Of a stretch of 43,956 bases of DNA, positions 36,488 to 43,956 are shown piece after piece. The notes below the pieces were generated by a model. It did not search any database and was not told where the DNA came from. It saw nothing but the letters and a program-made list of their open reading frames with translations. Every line of letters begins with the position of its first letter. Position 1 is the stretch's first letter. This DNA comes from an uncultured Paracoccaceae bacterium. Lineage in GTDB: Bacteria; Pseudomonadota; Alphaproteobacteria; Rhodobacterales; Rhodobacteraceae. The stretch covers positions 1 to 43,956 of the forward strand of contig CANKZJ010000013.1 in the NCBI GenBank assembly GCA_947488605.1, read 5' to 3'. A program made the position numbers and the translations under genes.

Positions 36488-37612
36488 ATGTTAAGTATGA
36501 CAGAGATCATGAAATCGATGGGCGCGCCTGCAGGAGGTAGTCTGCTGGCGCTTGCAAGCGAACTAGGATTGACTCCTCCCTTCAGCTTGCGAGATGTGGG
36601 GGCACAAAGCACTGATCGGCTTCCGTTTTCCCCGCTTTTGATTCTCGAGGATGGCCTGGGGGATTTCCGCGCGGACCAACTAAGGGTGTATTTTAAAGCC
36701 ACTTCACATCAAGATGGTACGCTACAGCCTGTCTTTAGTGCAGATGCGCTTAAGTCTGAGATTGCAAGCAATTTCGATAAGTTCTTCAACGGTTCGGGTA
36801 CGGATCATGATTCCGCAATGAGCCGCAATATTGCAGAGGTTGGGTTCCGAGAAGATAAAGAATTCAATGACCAAGTTTCAATGCAATTTCGCGTGGATAT
36901 GAATGTGTTCTTTGGAACGATTGATGTATTCGATCACCATGATGATTGGGTCGGTTTCGTTCAAGATGACCCGGGTGTTTTTGCGGTCCAAACACTTGAG
37001 AGAAGATTTCGGTCAAATGATATTGATGGTTTCGTTGAAGAGGGCATTGGTACGATTTTCGACGTCCTAGGAGGACCAGTGTTTGAGCAGATCCCAGATC
37101 TTCTTACAACAGCGCTTACTGGGGAAGTGGCGATGCGGATAGTGGCGCATAAAATCAATCGAATGCACTTTTTGGCTGGAAGGCGAAGTTGGACAGTGCG
37201 GCACATGATGCGTGTAGAAAACCCGCTACTTGGATCAGGATTCTTTACGGATATCTTCTTCTTTGAAACTGCTGCAGTAGATCGATTTTCTAGTGTATTC
37301 TCGATTATCATTGGATCTTTGGGTGATGCTGCTTTGGGAAACGTCGACAGACAGACAATTCTGACTTGGTCCACGCTGCTTAAGAACTTCGTCCAACACC
37401 ACCGTGCACTCGGCGTTGCAAACTTCGATTTTGCGGTTCCTGGACAAGACTTTGACATTCCTGAAGTGCCGCATTTTCCCCATGATTTTCAAGAGAGAGA
37501 CGGCCCCGTCTTTATTAATCAGCAGAGTTTCTCGAATCAAAATTTGATGGTGAACATGCCATGGGTCAAGGCCATGCTACCTATTCATCCTGCTTTGGAG
37601 TCGCAACTCTGA
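36488..37612 (+). CDS. Unrecognised 374-residue partner of the repeat protein
   Basis: I do not recognise this protein. It has no signal peptide or clear membrane segment. It has a Gly/Ala-rich start (MGAPAGGSLLALASELGLTP), an acidic middle (VFDHHDDWVGFVQDDPG), a stretch rich in aromatic residues (LGSGFFTDIFFFETAAVDRF) and a C-terminus with several Phe/Pro motifs (VPGQDFDIPEVPHFPHDF). Short spacing to the repeat protein gene (52 bases) implies an operon, and the two products may act together, for example as fibre and effector or coat. ATG 36488 is my choice; a GTG nine codons earlier and ATGs at 36497, 36509 and 36518 are also possible, none with a good ribosome site. Confidence 0.65.
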   Translation: MLSMTEIMKSMGAPAGGSLLALASELGLTPPFSLRDVGAQSTDRLPFSPLLILEDGLGDFRADQLRVYFKATSHQDGTLQPVFSADALKSEIASNFDKFFNGSGTDHDSAMSRNIAEVGFREDKEFNDQVSMQFRVDMNVFFGTIDVFDHHDDWVGFVQDDPGVFAVQTLERRFRSNDIDGFVEEGIGTIFDVLGGPVFEQIPDLLTTALTGEVAMRIVAHKINRMHFLAGRRSWTVRHMMRVENPLLGSGFFTDIFFFETAAVDRFSSVFSIIIGSLGDAALGNVDRQTILTWSTLLKNFVQHHRALGVANFDFAVPGQDFDIPEVPHFPHDFQERDGPVFINQQSFSNQNLMVNMPWVKAMLPIHPALESQL

Positions 37613-37834
37613 GCCAAATGGCGTTGTTAAGGCATAGCCGTCAACGAAGTAGTTTAGAGGCCATTTCTTGAATGATCTCCGGTCAGTTTGAAACCTAACT
37701 TTCATGCTTTACGCTCAGCGATGCTCAACGCATCTTTCCGCACAAGCACTCGGCGGCTACGAGCCCTTTTTGATCGATGCTACTTGCGCGAAATCAAGCT
37801 TTCAGGCGCACGGCGACACTGCTACCTTCTCACA

Positions 37835-38322
37835 ATGAAAAAGCATCTATGTATTCACCTAGTCGCGACACTGACATCAGCTAGTCCGAGTATTGCTTGC
37901 CATCCTGATCCCCAATTCAATTATGATGATGTCGGGTCCCAAACTGTTTCGCTTGCTACGGCAACGGTTAGAGCTGTTAGTTTGATTGAAGATGGTAGTC
38001 CATCTTGTTGGCATGTAACCTATTCCAGCGCTAACTATCTGTATGGAAAGGTGAAAATGAGTTTTCAGTCGTCACATGTGAGCAGGAGATTTACCAGATT
38101 GATTTGCTGACAGAGGAAGACGAAGGGTTAGAATATCTCGGTTTCGTGCGAGAAGCCGAAGTCTTGGTTGGAGTGGTTCGGAATCAAGAAAACCCACCCG
38201 AATTACGGTATGCTATTCCCTCGTGTTGGGGACCACTCCACTTTAACTTAGACAAGTTGTCCCGCGACGAACGCGGAAAACTTGTCGAAGAAATTCTTAG
38301 CCAAGTCACAAACGGACGATGA
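37835..38322 (+). pseudogene. Secreted protein gene split by an apparent one-base frameshift
   Basis: From ATG 37835 the frame gives a possible signal peptide (MKKHLCIHLVATLTSASPS) and about 90 residues, then runs into unlike sequence and stops at 38110. The frame one base back continues the protein smoothly from about 38050 (GENEFSVVTCEQEIYQIDLL, then YLGFVREAEVLVG) to a stop at 38322. Adding one G to the AAAGG at 38048-38052 would join the parts into one protein of about 162 residues with paired cysteines. Either the gene is broken, or the base is a sequencing error. The family is not recognised; the long open frame ahead of 37835 starts with TTG and is probably not coding. Confidence 0.6.
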
Positions 38323-38577
38323 CCGCTTTGTCCCGCGACCTGAACCTTCGTTCTTTTAGTCTTGCCGAACGATTTATGAATGACCGGTTTTCTCGCCGCA
38401 GCGCAATACCGAGACCTACGCGGTTGCGGCATTATTTGCGCTGCGAGCGCACACAGCATGAAAGTCTAATTCACAGAATGGGCTCAACTTGAGCCTTCGC
38501 TGCAATCGACGCAAATGGCGGCTTTGCCGTTAACGTTGGACTCTTACCTCATCCGGCGTTCGACCCTTAATTGGGCG

Positions 38578-39519
38578 TCAAGCCGAAGCGCTCATGAAGT
38601 GTTCGCAAATGGAAGCTATCACCGCATTGCGAACGTCTGGCTGTTCCACCAGAATCTCATGTTTTGCGTTTGGCAACAGCTCATAGCGCCCCCTGGACCA
38701 CCGTCTCATCCGATCTTCAATGGCGGACGGTTCAACAATTTCTTCCTGTGCACCACAATAAACGAGGCAAGGAATGTCTGGAGACGGCATTTTCGATAGA
38801 CTGCGTGTTTCCCTAAGCGCCTGATATAGCCAACCGAACGTTGGGCCACCCGTCAATCGGTCAGGCAGTTCATGAGCGAGTGTTGACCAATAACTGTACA
38901 TATCCTGGTCATGTGTGAGCGTGTTTTCCTCAAACGTCACGCGAAGCACATAGGTTTCGCCTACGCAACCAAGCGCGTAAGTTTCGCCTTTGCCAACGGC
39001 CTGAACCGCCCAAGAGGCAGGTAGTGCTACCAAACGTTCAGCGGCGGGAAGGTGTATTTGCCACATAGGCGCGGTAAAAGCGCAAGCGGTCACAGGGAGG
39101 CCATGGATCAGAGATCGCAACCCGATACATCCCCCCATCGAGTGCCCCAACAGAAACCAAGGTTTCGGAAGCTGTAAGTCTTCCGCTGCATTGATCATCG
39201 CAGCAACATCTTCTTGATAGTCCGAGAATCGACCGACGTGACCTTTATTTGCATCGCCTGTCAGCCGATCAGATAGACCATGGCCACGCCAATCAATAAG
39301 CGCCGTTGCAAAACCATGATTTGCGAATGCAGTACAAGTCCTCCCATATAACTCGATGTAGTCACTCCGCCCTGGCAAGAACAGGATGGTGCCGTTGGCG
39401 GCGGCCTCCACGCCACAAACAGCCAGGCGCAATCGAACGTCATCGTCAGCCTTAATCCAGTAGGCAATACTATCCTCTGGACCACCGGCGATATCGAAAC
39501 TCAGTTCAGCAACTTCCAT
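38578..39519 (-). CDS. Alpha/beta hydrolase, lysophospholipase/monoacylglycerol lipase-like
   Basis: The 313-residue protein is an alpha/beta-hydrolase of the Hydrolase_4 (PldB-like) type. The nucleophile elbow is GHSMGG with S127, an oxyanion region FLPGRSDYIELYGR lies near residue 50, DWRGHGLSD at 76-84 is typical of the family, and H287 in NAKHEI is the catalytic histidine. The acid residue appears as Glu (E259 or E260 in GAQEE) instead of the usual Asp. No signal peptide is seen, so it is cytoplasmic or membrane-associated. It follows the membrane protein gene after 11 bases with a GAGG ribosome site and is surely in the same transcript. Confidence 0.85.
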   Translation of the reverse strand: MEVAELSFDIAGGPEDSIAYWIKADDDVRLRLAVCGVEAAANGTILFLPGRSDYIELYGRTCTAFANHGFATALIDWRGHGLSDRLTGDANKGHVGRFSDYQEDVAAMINAAEDLQLPKPWFLLGHSMGGCIGLRSLIHGLPVTACAFTAPMWQIHLPAAERLVALPASWAVQAVGKGETYALGCVGETYVLRVTFEENTLTHDQDMYSYWSTLAHELPDRLTGGPTFGWLYQALRETRSLSKMPSPDIPCLVYCGAQEEIVEPSAIEDRMRRWSRGRYELLPNAKHEILVEQPDVRNAVIASICEHFMSASA

Positions 39520-39530
39520 GATGACCTCGA

Positions 39531-41093
39531 TCAGTTCAAATCATTCAACCGCACACGCCAGAAAAAACTCGTAAAAGCAACGGCGACGCCCACAAAAAGC
39601 AATATAGAGAAACCCTTAAACTGGCCAATAAGTAAGAAGCTGATGGTGAGCAACACGACGACACCGCACATACGCATAACGACCAGTCTTGCTCTGCGTC
39701 TGAGCTGAGGTGTCAAAAACGAAGGAGACATGGCGCGGAACACTTGCAACAGGCATACGAAGAATACGAAAGCGGTGACAAACGCGAGCAAAAAGCTAGT
39801 CAGAAAGGGCGAAGGAGCATCGTTAATCCAACCCCAGCTTTCTTCGCGACGCCCAAGAACGAACAGAAGATCATTCAGCAACCATCCAACAATCGTCTCA
39901 GAGTCAGATATCAGATAGGCAGCATTGAGTTTCAACGTCACCGCAATCATGATACCGGCCAGAGTGCCTTTGAAAGCCGTACTGATGATTTGGGCACCAA
40001 CGTCCCTGACCTGGTTGTGCAGCATGTCCTTGTCGTCACGGGTCGTATCCTGACACAGGTCCACAAAGTCACTAGCAACTGCATAAATGAGCAAAAACCC
40101 GACGAAGTAAAACCAGTACAGCATGCCCGAATACAGAAAACCGAGCAACGACATCAGTACCGCCTCTGCAACCGAGAGGGCGTCAGGGCGAACGAGACCA
40201 ACGGTAATCCAGTCGACCATAGAAATATCTGCTGCATCTGACAACAACGGCCGCAGATAAACCCCCGCCCATTGGACAGCGAATATCAGCGCAACACAGA
40301 TAAAAAGAATAGCCCGGAATGATGCAGAAAACGACTGAACCTTTAGTGCCCAGGAAGCAAGGTGCGACTGTCTGGAGATGGATGGATGTATCAACGAACG
40401 CCCGCCTTCCTTCCAAAAACTCAGCAGCTCTGTCACTAATATGAGCAAGATCGGCAAAAATATCGGTTCACCAATCACCCATGCCGGAGACCAACTAAAC
40501 CCTACCTGTTTTTCAACACCTTCGACCGGGCTGTAGGTGACGCTATGCACACCAAACACATATGTCAGAAGCCAAAGAAGGGCCAAACTCGCCCAGATAG
40601 CTATTGGAAGGTTAAGCGAGCTGCGACCATGAAACATCGCTTCCGATCTTAGTGCCAAACCGCGAGAAATCGGATCCGCAGCGCGAGCGCCACCTTTGGC
40701 GACAGGTTGCGAATCCTCGCTTTGCTGTTTCGATTGCTTGCGCCGGTTAGAAATAAGAAGCGCGTTCGCGGAAAAAAGCGCCTTGCGCCATTCGGTCGTA
40801 GCATCTGGATCGCCGCAGCCGAAAATTTTGGCCAGCCATAAAATGTTGTCTGAACTAATACCCTTATCATTGTCCTGAAACCAAAGCTGAACTGTGCGCA
40901 ACTCAACACCGGCCTGGTTGCCATCCAGCTGAGAAATTGCTTCAGCCAGCTTTTCAGGTGTCCAAAGCCCAACCACTTCTCCAGCACCATCCACTGGCCG
41001 ACCAGCCCCGACAACCATCATCTCCCTAAAAAGCCGCTTGAAATCCACGACTTCGTTCGTAGGTGGTACGTAAAATTTGCCATTTTTTATCAA
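39531..41093 (-). CDS. HTH-like plus polytopic membrane protein
   Basis: The 520-residue protein joins a cytoplasmic N-terminal region (1 to about 155) to about nine membrane segments. The N-terminal part reads like a small helical DNA-binding or operator-sensing domain (WTPEKLAEAISQLDG, ELRTVQLWFQDNDKGISSDN, ILWLAKIFGCGDPDATTEWR), with 'WLAKIFG' after a helix-turn-helix pattern. Hydrophobic segments begin about residues 162, 210, 260, 310, 330, 370, 425, 470 and 490. I believe similar Rhodobacteraceae proteins are called 'RcgA family putative transporter' in automatic annotation, but I cannot verify that. The TTG start at 41093 is the only one that keeps the conserved N-terminus. Downstream is the hydrolase; just upstream are four phased 10-bp repeats. 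Confidence 0.7.
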   Translation of the reverse strand: MIKNGKFYVPPTNEVVDFKRLFREMMVVGAGRPVDGAGEVVGLWTPEKLAEAISQLDGNQAGVELRTVQLWFQDNDKGISSDNILWLAKIFGCGDPDATTEWRKALFSANALLISNRRKQSKQQSEDSQPVAKGGARAADPISRGLALRSEAMFHGRSSLNLPIAIWASLALLWLLTYVFGVHSVTYSPVEGVEKQVGFSWSPAWVIGEPIFLPILLILVTELLSFWKEGGRSLIHPSISRQSHLASWALKVQSFSASFRAILFICVALIFAVQWAGVYLRPLLSDAADISMVDWITVGLVRPDALSVAEAVLMSLLGFLYSGMLYWFYFVGFLLIYAVASDFVDLCQDTTRDDKDMLHNQVRDVGAQIISTAFKGTLAGIMIAVTLKLNAAYLISDSETIVGWLLNDLLFVLGRREESWGWINDAPSPFLTSFLLAFVTAFVFFVCLLQVFRAMSPSFLTPQLRRRARLVVMRMCGVVVLLTISFLLIGQFKGFSILLFVGVAVAFTSFFWRVRLNDLN

Positions 41094-41110
41094 CAGCTTA
41101 AATCACTTCA

Positions 41111-41150
41111 ATTCGTTGCGATACGTTAGATTTCGTACCATTTCGTGCAG
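41111..41150. promoter_or_regulatory. Four tandem 10-bp repeats, helically phased, upstream of the HTH membrane gene
   Basis: Four adjacent decamers (attcgttgcg, atacgttaga, tttcgtacca, tttcgtgcag) share WTWCGT at their start. The core CGT recurs every 10 bases, on one face of the helix. They sit 18 bases before the TTG start of the leftward gene, where a repressor or activator operator would be expected; the N-terminal domain of that gene's product is a candidate binder. Confidence 0.5.
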
Positions 41151-41341
41151 TTGTTATTTTTTGAGATCATACAACCTATTGTGAAGCGCATCTATAGTAA
41201 CTCGTTTGGAAACCTTCATGTTTTGCGCGCGGATCAAACAATCGATGTGAGATTTGAAGCAACCAAAAGTGAATTTCCAAAGTCAGCTCGCCCCGCATCT
41301 TCGCCAATAGAAGACCTAGCCATTTGTTCAGGAGGAACTAC

Positions 41342-41893
41342 GTGTTAGAAGATCAAAAAATAATCCCGAACGCCCAGTTGCGTTTGATTGGAACAGCCCA
41401 TTTATCATCTGAAAAAACCTCACGAACTGTCAAGGCTGGCACTGTGGTCGAGACAGACGACGGAGCTTTGTTGCTGTGGTTATACATATTTCCATTCAAG
41501 GGCGACACGATCGAGTTGACACTTGAAGACAACTTTGAAGATGGTCAGGACGACGTTATGGTCTTGGTCGACTGTGAGGCTCGGACACCAGAATTTGCCG
41601 TGGGAAAAGTTGCTTTTGACGGATACAATGCCAAAGTCAAAATGTTCGGTATTCCCGTATTTCCCGCGACGCTGTTGCTGAATCCTACCGCTTTCGAGCG
41701 TGCAGGAAAAGTCTTCGAGTCAAAGCCCCAGCAAATACCGGACACCCTGCCCTACACTACGTCTGGTAAATCGGAATACGTGCAGAACTCAGATGCTCCT
41801 TTCTCGCTGATCCAATATGGGTGGTCTTGTCTCACTGAGCCCCGACAGCCCATTTGGCTCATGCGGTTAGAAACACCGTCGATCTGCCCATAA
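41342..41893 (+). CDS. Unrecognised protein, GTG start
   Basis: This 183-residue ORF starts at GTG with a strong AGGAGG (41330-41335) six bases upstream. It has no signal peptide or membrane segment. The first 120 residues read as a beta-rich domain (AQLRLIGTAHLSSEKTSR, VETDDGALLLWLYIFPFKGD, VLVDCEARTPEFAVGKVAF), the rest is irregular. The sharp change near residue 155 (SLIQYGWSCLTEP onward) suggests a frameshift or a truncated C-terminus. No family is recognised. Confidence 0.5.
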   Translation: MLEDQKIIPNAQLRLIGTAHLSSEKTSRTVKAGTVVETDDGALLLWLYIFPFKGDTIELTLEDNFEDGQDDVMVLVDCEARTPEFAVGKVAFDGYNAKVKMFGIPVFPATLLLNPTAFERAGKVFESKPQQIPDTLPYTTSGKSEYVQNSDAPFSLIQYGWSCLTEPRQPIWLMRLETPSICP

Positions 41894-42300
41894 AGGGTGA
41901 CGGACAGATTTACAGACCTTGCATGAAGCTGGGTGCTATTGATAAAATGGCACTCGTGATGCGCGACGCCACCCAATGGGCGGCTTAGATTGTTTTCGGA
42001 TCGTCGGGCGGCGGACGATTTCCCTTATCAGATTCATTCTGGCTCCCTCTGTGCCGGAAACCCTCCAGCCCCCCTTCCCCTCTCCCGCGTCTAGGCTGAG
42101 CACAATCCAAAAAAGAGAAAAAACGGCTGTGCCGTCCCACGATCCCAAAGGGGATCGGAAAGTGGACTCCTGCCGACCGGTCGGAGGCAAAGCGGTGAGA
42201 TGCTTAGGCTCCCTTCCCAAACGCTTTCCAACAAAACCAGTCGCTCGACGCCTCAGTGGCACTCTGAGCATTCAAGACAGCCTTTGAAAGGAACAGAACC
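41894..42300. other. Gene-free stretch of about 400 bases with several palindromes
   Basis: No gene is seen. Inverted repeats occur at 42000-42019 (ATCGTC and GACGAT), 42123-42135 (ACGGC-TGT-GCCGT), 42141-42156 (GATCCC-AAAG-GGGATC) and 42173-42184 (CCGACCGGTCGG, perfect). The region precedes the broken parB and could be a remnant of a plasmid control or partition region; no RepABC-type parS motif is seen. Confidence 0.5.
42107..42138 (-). terminator. Intrinsic terminator on the minus strand
   Basis: Read on the minus strand, ACGGC-ACA-GCCGT is followed by TTTTTCTCTTTTTT, a good rho-independent signal. The nearest minus-strand gene upstream is the IS30 transposase, so the original gene served by it has probably been lost. 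Confidence 0.5.
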
Positions 42301-42670
42301 ATGACCAAGCAACAATCAATCAATCAAGACAGACGACGCTAGCGTCGTGATCCTACAAATCCCACTGGAGATGCTTTCCATCTCCGATTTCAACCCACGC
42401 CGGGCCGTTTCCGATGCCCATATCGCAAACCTCGCTGACAGCATTGAGCGCTTTGGCCTCATTCATAACCTTGCAGGCCTCATGGATGAGGACGGAAAGG
42501 TGGGGATTGTAGCAGGCGGGTGCCGCCTTCGGGCCATAAAAGTGATTGCGGAGCGGTCCAAAGACCACCCTTTCGCGACTGTACCTGTCAAGCTTGCTGC
42601 TGACGCCGCCGGGGCCGAGGATTGGGCTAGTGCAGAGATGCGTGTATCGAAAGCGGACAGCGAAGGATAG
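42301..42670 (+). pseudogene. Broken N-terminal part of a ParB/Spo0J-like partition protein
   Basis: The sequence encodes the N-terminal ParB nuclease-like domain of plasmid ParB proteins (IPLEMLSISDFNPRRAVSDA, LADSIERFGLIHNL, KVGIVAGG then RLRAIKVIAER). From ATG 42301 the frame stops after 13 codons; the ParB frame is entered only after a shift in a run of ATCA repeats at 42315-42326, or at GTG 42347. The canonical GGRRLRA box reads GGCRLRA, with one Arg replaced by Cys. Homology ends at about 42638, where an unrelated fragment begins and the frame soon stops. A full plasmid ParB of this kind is several hundred residues longer. This is a relic, not a working partition gene. Confidence 0.8.
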
Positions 42671-42792
42671 ATGTTGTTGAGCTGATAGTGCTTGCAAGAG
42701 CGCTTGGAGTTAAAGCAGAGAGCATCACACAATTGGTAGCATCAGCAACGCCGGAAACTTGTGAACTCATGGCGAAGCGCAATTTGTTGTAG
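42643..42792 (+). pseudogene. C-terminal fragment of an XRE-type HTH regulator
   Basis: One frame reads CIESGQRRIDVVELIVLARA then LGVKAESITQLVASATPETC, matching the last helices of an XRE (Cro/C1-type) HTH domain, whose usual form is 'iskyEsGqRridvvelieiArALgvd'. The first helices are missing; the fragment joins the ParB relic at about 42640. It ends at a stop formed at the left end of the IS30-like element, so the insertion may have truncated it. Confidence 0.6.
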
Positions 42793-42813
42793 TTTCAACA
42801 TATCAGGGCGATG
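42792..42813. repeat. IS30-like left inverted repeat
   Basis: This 22-bp end pairs with 43867-43888 (16 of 22 matches). It includes part of the stop that closes the XRE relic. Confidence 0.6.
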
Positions 42814-43804
42814 ATGCTCCTTCCATTAGCTTTGTGCGGAACACTTTTGCAGGGGTTTGATACTCCAGACATTTACGAGGCGTTGCGTAGAGGCGGTCGC
42901 AAATCGCCTTCATGTTGCGATTTGAGAGCGCCGCGAGTTGGGTGTCACGGGGTAGGTATCGGCGCGCGCGATTGTTCAGGTTCTCCACCGATCCTTTCTG
43001 CCAGGGAGCTTGCGGGTCGCAGAACCAGCTTTCAGTGCCGATGCCCGATTCCAGTTTGCGCCACGCACGGAATTCAAAGCCCCGGTCAAACGTCATCGAC
43101 TTCCGGGCTGGCTGGGGCAGGGGCTCCATCACGTCCATCAGCTTGTTGACGAAGTGGGTCGAGCTGCGATCGTTATTGCGGAACAAGACGGCGAACCTCG
43201 TCTTCCTTTCGACCAGAGAGGCGACGTTCATCGTGCCTTGAGAGCGTTCAAAGATCATCAGATCACCTTCCCATTCGCCGAAAGTCTCACGGGTCTTCAC
43301 GTAGTCTGGGCGTTCATGGATGGACCGATCCGGTGGGACAACCTGGCCTCTGGGCCGTCTGGCGCAACGCGGCTGTCGTTTTTTGCGTCTGCTGGGGAGA
43401 AGACGCGCCAGTTGTTCGGACTGACCTTCGGGGCTGTAGACGTAAGCATAGATCGTTTCGTGGCTCATACGCACTGGCTGACCGTCATATCCAAGGCGGC
43501 CCGCGATCTGTTCCGGCGTCCAGCCGATCTTCAATTGAGTTACGACATGCGCGCGTAAGTCTTCGAGGCGGACCAGTTTGCGTCTTCGAGCGCGGCGCTT
43601 GATGGCTTCACGATGTGCAACCATGCCGTAGTATCCGTTCAGATACGGCAGTTCATCGTCGTTGAAATAGTTCCGCTTGATCTCGCGATATACGGTCGAG
43701 CGATGCCTGCCGATCTATGCTGCGATCTTGCTCACCGGCACTTTTGCGTTCAGCATGTCTTCAATTGCGCGTCTCTCACGCAAATCTAGCTCTTTATGGG
43801 CCAT
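42803..43804 (-). pseudogene. IS30-family transposase with an in-frame stop at codon 30
   Basis: The full gene would run from ATG 43804 (MAHKELDLRERRAIEDMLNA at the start). A TAG at 43715-43717 (codon 30) interrupts it between SKIAA and IGRHRSTVYREIKRN, the N-terminal HTH, where relatives normally have a sense codon such as GAG. After the stop the frame is intact. An internal ATG at 43624 would give 273 residues holding the whole DDE domain: D in GEWEGDLMIF, D in FDRGFEF, and E in QKGSVENLNNRARR. That product would lack the HTH that binds the ends, so transposition is probably lost unless the stop is read through or trans help is given. Confidence 0.85.
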
Positions 43805-43866
43805 GTCCGTTCTCCTTGCTTTTCAGCAAGATAGAGGATTTGTCGCAACCCAGTTTAGAATGTGCC

Positions 43867-43888
43867 CATCGCAGAAATCTGTTGCAAC
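43867..43888. repeat. IS30-like right inverted repeat
   Basis: This is the partner of 42792-42813, lying about 60 bases upstream of the transposase start at 43804. Confidence 0.6.
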
Positions 43889-43956
43889 CAAGTAGAAATG
43901 TCCCCCGATTTGCAAAGCAGAAGTGTCACCAAAAGCGCCGACGGTAGCAAAGCCTG

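Larger units (their letters stand above)
42790..43890 (-). mobile_element. IS30-family insertion sequence
   Basis: The element is about 1.1 kb with one transposase gene on the minus strand. Terminal inverted repeats lie at 42792-42813 and 43867-43888; they agree at 16 of 22 positions (left GTTTCAACATATCAGGGCGA, right read inward GTTGCAACAGATTTCTGCGA, both then TG). Exact ends and target duplication (2-3 bp expected) could not be fixed. It sits next to the ParB and XRE relics. Confidence 0.8.

Noticed and set aside
37688..37834. 49-codon extension of the frameshifted secreted protein
   Set aside because: It starts with TTG without a ribosome site and would bury the signal peptide that begins at 37835.
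43889..43956. Possible end of a second insertion sequence (TAGAAATGTCC-like motif)
   Set aside because: The motif resembles ends of some insertion sequences from memory, but the window stops before any partner end or transposase could be seen.

Overview
The window looks like a piece of a moderate-GC alphaproteobacterium, most likely of the Roseobacter group (Rhodobacteraceae). The signs are a Hint_2-type protein, a KtrAB-like potassium uptake pair, a SOS-associated peptidase next to a zinc-ribbon protein, and a RepABC-plasmid-like ParB relic. This placement is inference from family recognition; no rRNA or tRNA gene was seen. The mixture of a conjugation operon, gene relics and an insertion sequence suggests a plasmid or an integrated conjugative element.

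Layout: (1) 1-7647, minus strand: a giant secreted repeat protein (DUF11/DUF7507-like and SdrD B-like modules), cut by the left edge after 2,549 codons. (2) 7648-10248: mostly non-coding, with a small Hint-fold protein that has lost its catalytic cysteine and a possible zinc-ribbon ORF. (3) 10249-12257: a KtrA/TrkA plus KtrB/TrkH potassium uptake operon. (4) 12593-13416: a secreted staphylococcal-nuclease-like protein and a small membrane protein. (5) 13441-30943, minus strand: a near-complete F-type conjugative type IV secretion (mating pair formation) operon in the order traA-L-E-K-B-V-C-orf64-orf87-trbI-S26 peptidase-traW-traU-trbC-traN-thioredoxin-traF-traH-traG. Most junctions are overlapping ATGA or TAATG stops and starts, so it is probably read as one translationally coupled transcript. 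No relaxase or coupling protein lies in the window. (6) 31164-32973, plus strand: a possible HTH protein, a YedK/HMCES-type protein and a zinc-ribbon protein, divergent from the tra operon.

(7) 33615-37612: a LuxR-type regulator divergent from a pair made of a repeat-built, probably beta-solenoid protein and an unrecognised 374-residue partner. This is the best candidate here for something undescribed. (8) 37835-38322: a secreted protein gene with an apparent one-base frameshift. (9) 38578-41093, minus strand: an unusual HTH-like plus polytopic membrane protein followed by a lysophospholipase-like hydrolase, with four helically phased 10-bp repeats just upstream. (10) 41342-43956: an unknown ORF, a cluster of palindromes, a broken parB fused to a broken XRE regulator, and an IS30-family element whose transposase carries an in-frame stop.

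Functionally, TraA pilin is processed and assembled by TraL/E/K/B/V/C and TrbI/TraW/TraU/TrbC. TraN, TraG and TraH/F handle mating-pair stabilisation and pilus dynamics. The inserted signal peptidase, the thioredoxin-like protein and TraF form an envelope processing and disulfide module, and TraG carries its own cell-wall hydrolase domain. The other gene groups have no demonstrable link to conjugation.
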